Source: Toxoplasma gondii ME49
Lineage: Eukaryota; Apicomplexa; Conoidasida; Eucoccidiorida; Sarcocystidae
Direction of reading: 5' to 3'
Length of the DNA: 64,000 nucleotides
NCBI RefSeq assembly: GCF_000006565.2
Contig: NC_031477.1
Coordinates: 3,194,043 to 3,258,042 of the forward strand
How positions within the stretch are numbered: the stretch's first letter is position 1; each line of letters opens with the position of its first letter. Positions 1-14,044 of this stretch are shown piece by piece. The notes below the pieces were generated by a model, which ran no database searches, was not told the origin of the DNA, and saw only the letters and a list, made by a program, of their open reading frames with translations. The translations under genes were made by a program, and so were the position numbers.

Positions 1-2157
1 GAATATATATATGAATATGTGTGTGTGTGTGTATTTTGAGACAGTCTTTTGCGTTCAAGGGGGACGGAGAGAGGGGCAGCAAGCCGGCGAGGAACAACAT
101 GAATGCGGCAAGCCATGAAACCACGAAGGTTGTGTTGCATTGCGCTCCTCAGCTATGGGCTGGAGGTGTACGTCCTGCTGGAACGTTGGATTGGCGAGTG
201 AAGTTGGAAAAGCAGAGGAAACACACCAACGTTGAGTGTGATAGTCCTTCGCAAAATACGGCGAAGACAGGGAAGGATTGTGTAGAAGAAGGCGTGGAAA
301 TGACAGTGTTGCGTCGTCAAAGAGAGTGGGGAGATGTGAAGAGGGTTTGTGCGTCGGTTTTCTCGGATTTCTGTGCTGCATTTCCCAGACGGTCGGTCGC
401 AGAACTTCCAATCCCCGGATGTTTTTCACGGCCCGGTCGCTGCGTGGTGCTGTGTCTCGTTGCTCAGTTCATCGTCTTTGTCTACCTGTTTCTGAGTCTG
501 AGTCGACCTGTTTCGTCAGTTTTTCTGCCTTTTTCGCCTCTTCGGATGGTCCAGATGCTTTGCGGACATTCTCGCAGCGCCCGCAGACCGCGGAAGCCTC
601 TCTTTGTTCTCGCCTCTCGGCTCGGTTTCCTCCGCACTGAGAGTGCTGAGAGTGACGGGCACTTTTCTTGCTTTTTTGCGATGGGCATAGGCAAGCAGAG
701 TCGACGCGCGTTGTTGCGCTGCTGCCTCTCTTGGTGTGCGAGGAAGGGAGTTTTCAACCAAAAACCGTCGTTTTCTTGTCGTTCTGGCGCGCTGCGACTT
801 CCGGCTCTTTCTCTCCGCGAAACGAGACGCTTTTTCGCTTGCCGCCGGGCACTTTAACCGGAGAGAGCTGTCGGTTTGTGCTGTGCATATATATACACAT
901 GGGTCGACCGCGCAGATGCGTCCTCGCGCGTCCACGTTCGACGCACAAATAGATAGATGTGAAGGTCGGCAGAAAGGCACTTGAATCACGGGGACCGGCT
1001 GCGAGTGTCAAAACTCGAGGACGCGTGTGCTGTTTGCGTGAAAGCGTGGACAGGCTTCTTCCACTTTCTGTCTGCAGGCGAACTGCCTTTCTGCCTCGCT
1101 CGTGTCTCGCAACTTGGCAGCTCCCGGCGACAGTCAAAAACGCGGGCAACGCGACGGCCCGCGTGCGAGGAAAAGGGGATTTTCGGAAAGGAAAACGCTC
1201 GCTTTGTCCACTCGCGCCGCCACAAAATTCTCCGCCCGCCGTCTCTCCCTTTCTTTCCTGTGTTCCCCCCTCCTTCGGCCTCCCCGGACAACGGGAGTCC
1301 TGTGTATGTACACCTCACACGCACTCGCCTGCAAACATATTTACGGCGAAGGCAAATCGGTCTCTGTGTTTTTGCGCCCCTCGTCTCTTTCTCTCGACTT
1401 CTTTTTGTGTTCCTCGTCGCCTGCCACAGACGAACGGCCTGAGCCAGTCGGGCAGAAGTACCGTAGCCACAAAAACGCAGAGTGCCCTCATGACCGCAAG
1501 GATTCACATGCACCCTCGCAGCCAGACTGTGTTCGGTGTCTCAGTGCGGTCTGGCGACGGTCTCTCGAGTTGTTCGCGAAACGCAGACGCTGGGGTCCCG
1601 GACGTTTCCGTTCTCTCTGCCTTTTAGCCGACAACCGTCTGGCCTGCGGGGTGTAGAGTGACGCTCGAGCTTCTCGCGTTGCCGTCGCGCCTCGATTGAC
1701 CTCGGCGCTGTGGCCGCTGCTTCGTCTTTCCAGCTGCCTTTCTGTCTTCCTCTCTGGCGCCCCTGTCGCCTCTTTTGTACCAGTCTGCTCTCCTCTCATC
1801 GAGAACACCCTCGGTTTGTGTCGGTCGCGTCCTGGATCTCCCGATTTCTCGTTCGAGGTTTCCGTGGGTTCCCTTGTTTTTCTCTGTCACGGCTCTCTTC
1901 GTGAACCTCTTCCAGGTGCTGTCTCCGGCGCCAGCTCGGGGGTTGCGCCTTCTTCGGTGCTGAGGCCAGGGAGAAGAGTCGCCAGTCAGAAGCCTGAGAC
2001 AGCGGGAGGAGACGCTCGCTATTTTTTTCACGAACGCGTCGTCCTGAAGTCGAAGACACAGTCGGAGACAGCTGCGTCTGCGGCTCTGGAGGTGGTTGCG
2101 CGACGCTCTGTTCGTTAAACGAAGCATGTGTTTGCAAAGCGGGGAAAGGCCTCCAAG
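1..2157. other. Upstream region of the USP7-like gene, no gene recognised
   Basis: This stretch holds open frames in several registers, but none shows a family motif, a signal peptide or consistent splice sites, so I treat it as intergenic sequence plus promoter and 5' UTR. The composition is CT-rich. Two GAGACGC-like words, near 824 and 2008, resemble the GAGACG element reported in Toxoplasma promoters, but a six-base word is expected by chance at this density. The first 40 bases are a short TA/TG microsatellite. Confidence 0.5.
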
Positions 2158-5100
2158 ATGTCTCGTCGCGAGAGAAAGGGGGCAAATGAGTTGAACAAAA
2201 GTGATCCTAACTGTGTCCCCCCATCTCTACTCGACTCTCAGCTTGCACTGCTCGCTGCTAACTCGTTCGACGTTCCCCTTACTTTGAAAAAGTCGACGGC
2301 CTCTCTGTCTGCCTCGCGCTCCTCCTCGCCCAGAAGCGTCGTGTCTGCCAACTGCAGTTCGCCCCGGACTTCCGACTTCCCGGACCGTGACCCTCTCGCG
2401 TCCTCTGTCGACTTACCACGCGCTTCTCCAGCTTCTCCAGCTTCTCCAGCTTCTCCTGCTTCTCCTGCTTCTGTCTCGCCCCGCTCTCTGGGTTCTCGTT
2501 CTCCAGTCTCTTCGTCTTTCGCTGGCAACTTGCGGGAGCGCGAGGGCGTGTGTCTCCGCGGCGCCTTGCATCTGTCTCCTTCGTGCGGCGCCGCGCTCGG
2601 TTCGCTGTCTCCGCCGCCGCTGCTGAGGACGAGTCGCTCAGCTTGTTTGTCTCCGAGTGTCTCCACAGATCCCCCTCGCGCGTCTCCGCTGGGAGTCTCT
2701 TTTCTCTCGAGCACGATGGAGGAAGACGACGCAGCGCTCTTCAAGGTCGAGAAGGGGAGCTCGCGGCTGGCCGCGAAGGCGCCTGAGGCGGGAGCGACTG
2801 CGGGCGAGTTGGGTGTCTGTACACCCGTCCCAGGGGTCACTCCCGAGCCCTCAGGCGGAGTGTCTCCTCCGGTGCCGAAGGCTTTCGGACTCGCGTCCTC
2901 GACGCCGCGGCGCCTGAACGACGGCTCCTTGCTCGAGGCGCCTCTTTCGAACGAGCTCGAGATGGTCATTCCACGTTTCCGCGCGCGCTTCCTCGAAGGA
3001 CTGGAAGAGGGTGACGCGCCCGTGGACTCGCTCACGCTCTACAGCGACTGGAAGGAGCTTCCCGCACTTCGCTTCCGCCTGATGGTTCACCCGCTGACGC
3101 GGTCGCACAGCCGGCTGGCGCAGCTCTCTCCGCCGTCTCCGCTGCTCCCGGAGGCGCGCGCCCTCTCTCCCCAGCAGCAGGAGTTCCTCCAGAGTCGCAC
3201 GGCGGCGGCCTTCGTCGAGATCGGCCCGAAGCCGGACTGGCCTGCGGACTGGAGCTTCCAAGCGGGCGTCCGCTTCCACATCTATGTGGTGAATCTGTCG
3301 GAGCCGGAGCGCTCGATCTGGAAGGAAGAAACCTTTCAGTTCAGCTGCGAGGAAGTCGACCGCGGCTGGCACTCGATTGTCTCCTACTGGACGCTGTACG
3401 AAGAGCGCTTCTTCGCCTCGCAGTCTGGAGACCTCGTCCTGCGCGCCGCCGTCTTCCCCGCAGGCACCGCCGTCATGAGTCGCGGCCTGCGGACCCCCTG
3501 TCCCCCCTCGCCGCCCTGTGTCCGCGGCGCCGCGACGACGCCCGCGCCGGAGGCCGCTGAAGCCGCGCGAGCGACCGAGGCGGAGATGCGCGACAAGAGC
3601 GACCGCGAGAAGGACGACGAGCTCGGACCTGTGATCGCAGGACCGCCGGCAGGCGCCTCGTCTCCCCTTGCCTCTCTCCTCGCGTCGCTTCCGGCCTCCG
3701 CGTCGCTGGGTCGAGCTGGCAAAGGCTACGTCGGTCTCCGAAACCACGGCGCAACGTGCTATATGAACGCGCTCCTCCAGAGCCTCTACTACATCGGGAA
3801 GTTCCGACAAGCGGTCTACGCCCTCACGTTCGATACGAAGGCCATCAGCGGTCCGCGAAGCGTCCAAGTGCTGGAGAGCAGGTGCCGCCGCAGAAAGCGC
3901 CGCGCCGGCGGCTCCGGAGCGACAGGCGACGCAGACTCGGAAAGCGCGCAGGACGATCGACACCCCAGACTCGAGCGAAACAGGGTAAGGATTCTCGTTC
4001 GCGACGCAGATCTTCTGGGGAGTCTTTCCGCAAGCCGGAAATAAGAGAGAGAAGCAGTAGGGGGGGGGACCTTTCGGGGAGGAAAGGGCGGGAGACCGAG
4101 TGCACCGAAAGATGGCTTTCGGAAGAGGATTTTAAAGTACCTCGTGGAAAGAGAAGAGCGCAGCAAAGAGTGCTAAGAGAGAGAAAAGGGTGAGACACGG
4201 TGAGCCACAGGGAGTCGCGGAGACACTCGGAAAAGAAGCGATGAACAGAGAATGAGTTATGTTTCGACTTCCTGTGGCTCTCCTGCGCTTCTCGTACAAC
4301 GTATGAAAGACACAAGGCATGGGAGACTGCTGCGGAGAAGCGCTGGTTAGAATGCCTGCTGCTCGACTTTCGCCTTCGCTGTCTGCTTGCACGGAAAGGC
4401 TCTCTGGCGACCGTGCTGTCTGGGAGATTTTGTGCTTGAAGTTGCTCTTCGTGTTTGTGAGTTGTAGTGGCAGACGACGCTCTCTGAGTGTCTCGAAAAG
4501 GTGAGGCGAGGGGATCTTCTTCGAAGGCGCGAGGCTTCGTTGCCTACCTGCAGCCGTCAAAACCTGTGCGAGGACCTCGCTGTCGCACCTGCGTTGTCTT
4601 CCCTCTCAGGACCCCGAAGACGCGCTCGATGGAAGCTGCGACGTCCACATGGAGGAAGGCTCTGCGTCAAAGCCGACGGGAAGTCGTTTCAAGTCTGGCG
4701 GCTCTGGACGAGACTCGGACAACGCGTCTGCGTACTGTTCGCCAGCTCCGCATCCGCTGGCGGCGCTGCTGGTGAACAGCGACGACGAAGAGGAAGACTT
4801 CTCGGACTGGAACGAGCAAGACATGCGCGACTTGCTGCTGGAGGAGGAACAGGAGCAGCGCCGGCCGCCCTCCATCTCGCTGGCCCTGCAGAACTTGTTC
4901 TTCCGTCTGTACACCTCCGAGGAGCCTGTAGCATGTCGGGACTTGATTCGCTCTTTCGGATGGGATGCGGCCGACGCGTTCACACAGCAAGACACTCACG
5001 AGTTGCTCAAACTGCTGCTCGACAAAGTTGAGGAGCAGATGCAGGGGACGCCCGCAGAGGGCAGTGTGAAGAAGATGTTTGAGGGCGAGATGGAGACGTA

Positions 5101-8100
5101 CATCGAGTGCATCGAGGTCGACTACAAGAGCGTGAGGAAGGAGACGTACGAAGACCTCAACCTCGATGTGAAGGGATGCAGCACCATCCAGGAAAGTCTG
5201 CGCAGACTCGTGCAGCCGGAAATTCTCGAAGGAGAAAACTCGTACGACGCAGAGGCGTTCGGCAAACAGCGAGCGCGGAAGGGCGTCCGCTTCCTCCGCT
5301 TTCCGCCGGTCTGCATCTTTCTCCTCAAACGCTTCGACTTCGATTACGAAAAAATGGACACCGTCAAAGTATTCTCCAGCTTCGAGTTCCAGAGTGAACT
5401 GGACCTCAACGAATTCTGTCCTGGTGCCGGCGTCTACGAACTCCATGCCGTGTCTGTACACCAAGGTGAGAAGGCCTGGAAGAGACTGTGGTGTCTGCCG
5501 TCTCGTTTCTTGTCGCCTGTCCCCCAGCAGGCGCTCCCTCTGCCTTGGGATGAGATGTTTTCTCCAGCTCTTTCGTGGTGTCTCTCGTTCTCTTTCTCTT
5601 GTTCTCTCGCGCTTCCATCTTCTTGATTTCTCCTGTTTTCCCGTCCTCTCTGGATCTCGGTCAACTCTGTTCTATGCGGTGCTGAGAGCCATTCCATTTG
5701 ACACGGGCGGCTTGCTAGGTTTTTTCTGTCTTCCGTCGCGACCGCATTTACGGCAACGGTGTGTTGCCTCGCGTTCGCGCTTTTCTTCGATCGTTTTCCT
5801 CTTCCCGAGAAGCCTGCATGCACGCCACTGGATAAAAAGCGCAACGGCCAGTGCAGAGCTGCAGGAGAGAGAAGACAGAGGAGCAGCGCCAGTTTGCTTG
5901 CTGACGGCATGGTTCTGCCGCGTTTTGTCGTCCTCCTTTTTCTGCGAACGCTGGCTTTCTCCCCACGAGTTTTTTCGTCGAGAGGTCAGGAGCTTCTGCC
6001 TCAGGTTGTTCCCATTCGCAGAATTTAAGAGTTCCTTCGTCCTCTCTTGTGTTTCTTTCTAGGCGACGTCAACTCTGGGCATTACTACTGCTTCTTGCGA
6101 CCCCCGCCGCGTACGCAGTGGGTCAGATTTGACGACGACAAAGTGTATCCTGTGTCGGAGTACGCGGCGATCGGCGACAACTTCGGAGGCGACGAAGAAG
6201 ATCCGTGTAACTACCTTGCAGGTGAGTTCCGTTTTTTTCGCCTTCAGAGCTCTCGGTGCTTCTCTCTGAAAGGATCTCTCGCGTATCTCCCCGCCAGCTG
6301 CTTTCTGCGTCTTCCTCGTGGATCGAGAAAACGCCCTTTCTTGTCAGCAGGTCTGTCGTCCTGTGGGGCTGCTCTCTGCACACGCTCGTTGAACGGAGGG
6401 TCGTGCAGGTCCTGGCGGCTTCGGCGTCTTCGCTGTCTCTTTCCTCATCTTCCTCGTCTTCTCTCTCCTGGCTTCCTTGTGTGCCCTTCCCGCTCGTCCT
6501 ACTCTTCAGGCAGAGCGCCGCGCTCGCGACAAAAGGTCTACAACGCGTACATTCTGGTCTATGTGAAGAAGCGTCTCGCGAACCAGCTTCTCGCCGACTG
6601 CAACCCCATGAAGGTGAGAGCCGCGAAGGAAGAGGGGGATCGGAGAACGAGAGGAAGCGCAGAAGTCGTTTCGAGAACTCTCAAAGGAAGCTTGCGTTAA
6701 GGGGAAGGCGGGCAGCAACGATCGGGACCTCTCGGTGTCAGTCTCGGCCTACTCGACAGGCAAACAGCTTCTGACTCCAAGCAAGCGAACATGTCGACCT
6801 TTTTCGAAACTGAAAGTAATTCCTGGATGACCGTCCTGATCTCTCGCTTTCTCCGCTTCAGGTGAACCCTCAGGTCGTCATCAGGTGCCGCACAGAGGAG
6901 CTTCTCATGAAACTCCGAAATCGAATTCGCCGCGTCCTGGAACAGCGAATCAAGTACGCCTCAGCCTCTACAAGAATGTACACACTCAAGTCGTCGTGCA
7001 AACATTCGTTTCGGTCTCCCCGATTTTCAGGAGGGGACGTCTAAGCGTATACGCCGTCTCCGAGACAAAACCGCATGTCTGCGCATTCGTAAACGTCTCT
7101 TTGTGTGTGTAAACACTCGCAAAAGCATGTATATATATATATATATATATATACTTTCAGATGCATGCATAGACATACACATGCATATATATATATATAT
7201 ATATTTATATATGTGTGTATAGGTATCTATTTTGTGTATTTTTTACAGCTCGCACTTTAGGGGCGCGCATGTTTCTGCTGAGTGTTCTGTCTCTAGGGTG
7301 AAGGTGTACCATCCTTTGCAATTCGTGAACCGCCGTTTTCTGGATTTGCCGTTGGCTACGATGCGTCCGCTGCTGGAGCTGAAGTCGAGTCGCTCGGTGG
7401 GGATTCTGCCGATTCATGAGCAAATCACCGCGCGTCTGTTTAGCAAGTTGTACGGCGAAGAGGGCACTGGCGGCGAGGGCGGCGCCTGCAGTCAGCGTGC
7501 AGGGAAGGCTTCGCCGCCGATCGCCTTTCTTCTGTACGCGATGGATTTCCTGGCCGACGACGCTCGCTTCAGTCCGCTCTCTCTCGCAGACAATCCGTGT
7601 CTCGGGGAGATTTTCCGCGCCAAGATGGTGGGGAACAGCGGGAGGGCCGGGGGCGTTCTCGGCGCCCGCGTCTATCCGGGAGGCGCCTCGGACCTGAACT
7701 ATCCATACAACCGGTTCGACGCCTGTCTGTACTTCCTCGCGGTGCCCGAGACGAACGCGGTGATTCGCGAGGCCGTTGACCACGATGAATTCTGCAGGCG
7801 ACACCAGCTGCTCTTCCTCAAGTACTTTGACGTCTTCAGCGCAAACACAGTGCTGGTGGAAGCCTCTGAGCCTGTGGCGCCGCAGGACCCCAAAGGCCAA
7901 CGAAACCGACAGGAAGACGACGCTCCGGTCTGCGCCGCGCTCGCGAAGAAAGTTGGCGAGGATCCCTCCGACGTTCCTGAGGCTCTCAGAGACAACAACA
8001 TCATTTGCCTCGACGTTGTCCTGGTTCCGAATGGCTGGAAACTCGTGAGTGTACCGGGGATGGAGCGATGGAACTTTTCTGTGAGAGGGGGGGGGGCGGT

Positions 8101-11100
8101 GGGTCGGATCTCGCAGAGGCGTTTGCTGCCGAGAGACGGAAGTGTATTTTCTGTCCTGCCGTCTCGTTGCCTGTCGTGTGTGTTCTCGCTTTCTCGAAGC
8201 TCTTCTCTGTTGCCTTCTTCCTTCGTGACACCTGGGCGTCGCTCCGTTTTTGCAGCTTCCGTCGACCTTTTTTTTCTCTCTTTTCTTCGCCGGGATTTGC
8301 TCTCACCCTTCGTCTCGTCCTCCTGCCTCTCTCCTCGGATCGTTTTTCGTCTTTTCTCCCGCTTTTCGTCTCAAAACCGCGTTGCCTTTTGGGATGCTTT
8401 TGTCGTCTGCCGTTGGTAGGTCTGCCTTCAACCGCATCTGTATCGCCTTCTCCTGCGGTGCATGGAGGACGGATTGACCCGGCCGTTCGCGCTGGAGTCT
8501 CTGCGCCGTTATGTCTCCTCTCTGGGGTCTCTGCCGCCTCTGTTCGCTGCTTCCTCGTCCGGCGGCAGTCGCCTCTTCTTCCCGGGCGCGGGGGAGAAGC
8601 GGCCTCTGGTCGACGTCGCGACCTCGCAGAGTTGTTCTCTCGCTGCATGCGCCGCTGCCTACGGCGCAGGCCTCAGTGCGACGCTGTGTGGGCCAGTTTT
8701 CCTGAGCACTCAGGGGAACTTCCCTGCCCTGTCGAGCAGCAGAGAGCAGACACCCGAGCTGCCGCGAGAACCTGCGCTCGTCCTCGCTCTCGAAATCGAG
8801 TTCCAGGATCTGAAAAATCCCACAAGCCTCACACTCTCTTCGAAGAAAACCTTCTCGCAAGAAAAGGCAAGTAGCTGAACGGACGCCGAAAAGGGAGAAA
8901 CAAAGAAGGAAAGGGATGAAAACGCAGGAGGGCAGTTGTGAGGCGGGGGACAGGAGAACGCCAGAGAGAGACAGAGCCAAAGGAAGGAAAGGAGTCAAAT
9001 AGGCAGCAGAAGGGAGCACAGAGAAGAAGAGTAAGAGAACGACGCGTACGTTGTTCGAATCGCGAGAAAGGGATGCATGTTTTTTTTCTGTGGAACTCTG
9101 CATGCGAGCGCTTTCCAGATTTTCCCGGGGGACATCTTCGTGTTCAACATCGACGCGCCGGAGAGCATGCGTCGGCGGTTCCAAGAAGTCCGGAGAATGG
9201 CTGAGGTCAACGGCTCTGAGCGCGAACAGACGACAACTGAAGAATTCGGTCTCTCGGCTTCTGCAGATGGACATGATCGTCTCAGTCAGCTCTGCCGCGA
9301 GAACCGAGGGCTCCAGAACGTTCCCTCGCTTCTCCCCGCGAATTTCCTTTCTCCCTCTCACGCTCAAGGTAGGCTGTGGATCTCCCTCTGCCGTCGCGCG
9401 GCCGGTAGGAGACGCAGGGTCTTTCACTCGACAAGTCGCTGGCGGACTGTGGGCGCTGGCTGCGCGACCTCTCTGCCAGCTGTCGAGAGACAGACGCGCT
9501 TTCCACCGTACGACATCGAAGGATTCCCCGCAGAGCGCATGTCTTCTTGGGCTGCACAAAGCGTCACAGCCAACTGCCTCGCACCCTGTGGCCGCTGTTG
9601 CTCTCCTTCGGAGCTTTCTCCTTCTCGCGAGTGCATGCTTCAGTCTTTCGCTCGTCTGGTCTTTCGCATTTCCGCCTGCGTCGGCTCCTGGTGTTCGCAT
9701 GCAGCCTGCGCCATCTTTTCCGCATGCGCGACCGCATGTGTGCAGTCTCACGGTTTCCTTCCTTGTGCCTCGCAGCTGCTGTGGTGGACGAGAAGTCTCG
9801 CGCGAGTGTGTCTCCGGAAGAAGGAACAGGCGTCGCTCTCTGGCCCTCGTCTTCTTCGCCGGCTTCCTCGTCGCCGCCCTCGGCGACGGGTGCGGCGGCG
9901 CAGGCACTTTCGACCGCGGCTCGAGCAGCGTTGGGCGACGCAGACCCGTTGGGCGAGAAGGCCGAGGAGAAGGAGACGCTGGCGGCGAAGGCCGACGAGA
10001 CCGCGAGTTGCAGCACCGCCGACGTCTCCACCACTGTCGCCTCGCCTATGAACAGCGGTGCGTTGCCGCCGTCGCGCGCGGCCGGTCTCAAGCCGGACGC
10101 CGAAGCGAAGGCAGGCGACAGTCTCTCCGGCCAGGCTCGGGGGTCTCCAGATGGCGAGAACTCGAAAGAGAGCAGCCCTGTGTCGCTCGACCTCCCCTCA
10201 CACGCACCAGGGGGAAGCGACGGCGCTCTCCTCCCTTATCTCTCTGCTGCGCGGGGCGGACGGATTCCGAGTGACCCTCCAGAGATGCCTGTCCTCCCAA
10301 GTCCCGACTTCCACCACTACAGCCTCAACAAAGCGAATCGATTCGTCTTCCAGTTCCGACTCTACGACCCTCTCGAGGTAGACGCATGCATCAACTTCGG
10401 TTGCCACTCAACCCAGACATACAGATTCCCCTATATATAGACACGGATGTTTCTCCATAAGTCGTGATCTCTATATCTACCAATATATATATGTATATAG
10501 ATATAGATATATATATGTAGAAATATGTATTTGTGTGTGTGTGTGTGTGGCTGTATCTGCATGTCTGCAGATATCTCTTTGTGTATACGTGTGGACACTG
10601 GATCGAGGTGTAGATGAGGGGCCTTTTGTTTTCTGGAAGTCTCTGTTTTCTTTGCTCTCGCGTGTCTTCGTTTTCTGCAGCTCTTGAATCGGCCGATGAA
10701 CTGTTGCGGCATGTTGCTGGAGGATTATCCGCGGCCGAGCGTGGGTTCGTCGGCCTGCCTCGCGTCGCGCGACCTGTCGCTCTCTCACTGCTCTTCAAAC
10801 GAAACACTGAGCTCCTTCACTCTGTCCTCGACTTGGTCTGCGACGTCTGCGCTGACTTCGGATCCTTGCCTCCCTGTCTCGGCGACCAAGGGAGGCAACG
10901 CTCCGTCGGTCTCTGCCTCGTTGGTGCTCCCCACTGCCTCGCCCTCCCCCGTCACGCCGCTGGCCGCCGCTGGGCCCTTTGGAGCCCCAGCCGGAGCCGC
11001 GACCGCGGTCGGAGGCTCAGGGCTCCAGCGAGCTGTTAGTGGCGCAGGCGCCGACCTCGAGTGCGCAGACGGAGACGCGACGGCCGACAGCGAGGAAGAC

Positions 11101-13955
11101 GAAGATCCCTGGATCCACGTTCCCAAGGGCCAGCCTGTGGTCGCAAAGATGCTCGAGGTTGACGTCCGAGTCGCATGCAACCAGGTAACAAGAAGCGACA
11201 CAGTTCGTTCACGCGGGAACAACGGAGAGGCCGACGTCTTGAGAACATACAGAGACACACGGAGATCTGAACCCATTGCTCACTGTGTGCCAAGGCCTCC
11301 ATATAGGTGCAAGTGTGTACTGAGAGTCATCCAGGTGCCGCTCTCCCTCTGTCTCTGCATACATACATATACATATATATATATATATATATATGTATAT
11401 GCATATATATATATATATATATATGAAATACATATCTATGCATATGTATATACATCTGTATATATATATATATATGTTTATGTATATTATGTGTGTGTGT
11501 TTAGGTCCTGCGCTACGTGAGTTGGTATATGGGCGTGGATCCTTCGCGTCTGCTTCTGTTTCCTGAGCCGCCGTTGCTGTCGGACGCTTCGTTTGCGCCG
11601 GTGACCATCGACAGCCTCGTTTGTGCCGTGAGCGAGGGTGGTGTCTCCCGTCGCGACGGCTCTGGAGGTTCGTCTCCCCAGGCGTCGCTGCGTCGGTTGA
11701 GCGTGAACGAAGTATTTTCGCGCCTTGAGAAGAAGGCCCTTTTGGGCGCGGGATCCCGGCTGGGGCGTCGGCGTCCGAGGCCGGCGGGATCCTTCGCGTT
11801 TGCAGGTCCTGCCGGGAGTCGCCATCGGATCTTCCACCTCGCAGTGCTACCGCGGCACTACTCGCTCTGCTCGCGCGTCGTGGACCCTGCGACCTTGACG
11901 CCTGTGCAGCTGGAACGCGCGAAAGAACTCGTTTTCCCCGTCTCTTTGGGGACTGCTGCGGGGGGTGCTTCCGCCGCTGCGCTGCCTCCGGAGGCTCCCC
12001 TGCAAGACCCGCTGCTCCACTTCGTCGTGCTCGTTTTCAGCCGACGCGTGGAGAGTCTCGGATGCGTCGAAGGCCTCATTCCGGCCAGATGTCCCTTCTC
12101 CTCGAGACCTCTGACTGTGAAGGACTTGATTCACGCGATCCTCGCGCGAATGTCTCCCGCGCTTCGCGCCCAGCTCGTCGACGAGAGAAGAAGAAGCGCC
12201 TCCCAAGAGGGCCGAAGTATCTCTGCCGAGACAAGCGGCGAGCACGCGGCCGAGAAGACTGCGTCGGCGGATGGCGCCCGCGTCTCCGACGCCGCGCTCG
12301 CCGGTAGCTTGCGTCTCCTCGAGTCCTCGGTGGCGTCGCTGCACGATCTCGAGAAGACGCAGCAAATCCATAGTCTGGCGCTCTACGCCGGACAGAGCGG
12401 CCGACGACTGGACGGGCCGTCCACGCAAAACCTTTTCGCTGTGCCCCTGAGACTCGAGCTCGACTGGACACCCGAAGAAAAAGAATCCATCGAGAACGGG
12501 GAGTTGAAGGTGAGAGGGCGCGTAGCGGAAGAGAGCAAACAAAGAAGAGGAAGAGAGGGTCAGGAAGAGAAGAAAGGAAGAGAAGGAGGGGAAGAAGAAG
12601 AAGAAGGGAGCTGAGAAACACAGGGAGAGAAGAAAGAGAAGACGAATCATGGAGAGCACGAATTCAGGTGGGTGAGAAGAGCACAAAGCGGCGACTATCG
12701 TGAAGAGGAAAAAAGGAGACACGGAGAAGCGGAAAGCGAGGAAAAGACATCCGTAAAGAGGTGAACGCGTTTCCTAGTGTCAAGACACTCGAGTTCCGTG
12801 TTTCTCTCTTTTCCTCTTTTTTTCTCAGGTTCTGCAAGTTGTTCATCAAACCCCTTCAGACAGAGAGTACTTTGGATATCCGTTCGAGATTCTTGTCCGG
12901 GTGCGAAATGAAAGACGAAAGATACACATTCCACTGGCTCTGCAGTATATACCATATGGACGTCCATCCGTTTGTACAAGAAATGTCGTATTCTAGGGGG
13001 CTCCTTCGCTATCCATCGTTTGACACACACAAATTTGTACCTGCAAGGATACGCACCTATATACGCATGTGCAGCTGGAACGGTTTTCTGCAGTCAAGAA
13101 GAGGATCGGAAGGGAATCGTGATTCGCGTTTGACTTTGAGAGGAAACGTTTGCGGAGTACCGAGCCCACTTCTTGTGACGTCTGTGTTGTGTCTTCACCT
13201 GCTTGTTCTCTCGCCTCGAGTTTCTCGCGTAGAGAAGACAAGCGAGTCCTTTTTTGGGGCGTCTGCTGCCGCTCTGAACGCGGTCTCTTAGAGCTGGTTC
13301 GGTGAGGAGATTCGTCCTGCTCGAGTTATCTCCCTTCTGTTCCAGTTGGCTGTCTCTTTCCTTCCTGCCTTCTTTGTGCAGCCGAGTGATACGCTCAACG
13401 AGATTAAGCACAAAGTGAAAGAGAAGCTGCTGCTCCCTAAGCCTCTTTGGAGTAACTGGACGTTCTTTCAGTACGCAGACTGTAACAGGTAGGTGGGGAG
13501 GAGTTGGGCAGGTCTTGCAGCGTTCTTCATGTATCAGGAAGAGTCTTTTTTTGCATCTAGGGGCGATGAAGACACGAGTCTCCGCCGTGTCTCTTCGCGT
13601 TCTACAGCATCGTCCAGCACGACGGTGTGCAGGGAATTCCTTTTCAGTCGCGCAGCGTTTTCACCCATGAGAAGCCTCTTCGTTTTTGCTGTCGACTCAG
13701 GTCGTGGAAGGGACCTAACGACCGCCTGGACTGGCAGCGCTACGACTCTATCACGCTCATCGGTGAGTCGACTTTTCTGCTTCTTTCGCGATTCTACATC
13801 TCCCCGGATCGTCTGCCTTTCTGCTTTTGCCCGGGGGAACCTCGCTTCAGAGGCTTCCCTTGTACCTCTCTCAGCTGTTCCATGTTCCCCTTCTTTGCCC
13901 TTGCATTCCTCCAGAGGTACCGTCTTTCTCCGACGTGCGTCTGTATCTATAGATG

Positions 13956-13993
<38 letters not shown>

Positions 13994-14013
13994 GTACATA
14001 TATGTATATACAA

Positions 14014-14044
<31 letters not shown>

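Noticed and set aside
21..2110. Overlapping open frames of 120-280 codons on both strands
   Set aside because: They overlap each other in several frames, have no domain motifs or splice consistency, and are Arg/Ser/Leu-rich as expected of chance frames in GC-rich DNA.
2238..3963. Long minus-strand open frames of 265 and 370 codons
   Set aside because: They are antisense to USP7-like exon 1. GC-rich codon use on the plus strand keeps the antisense frames open; no motifs are present.
8303..9907. 534-codon minus-strand open frame
   Set aside because: It spans several exons and introns of the USP7-like gene, is Arg-rich and non-globular in composition, and has no motif or splice support.
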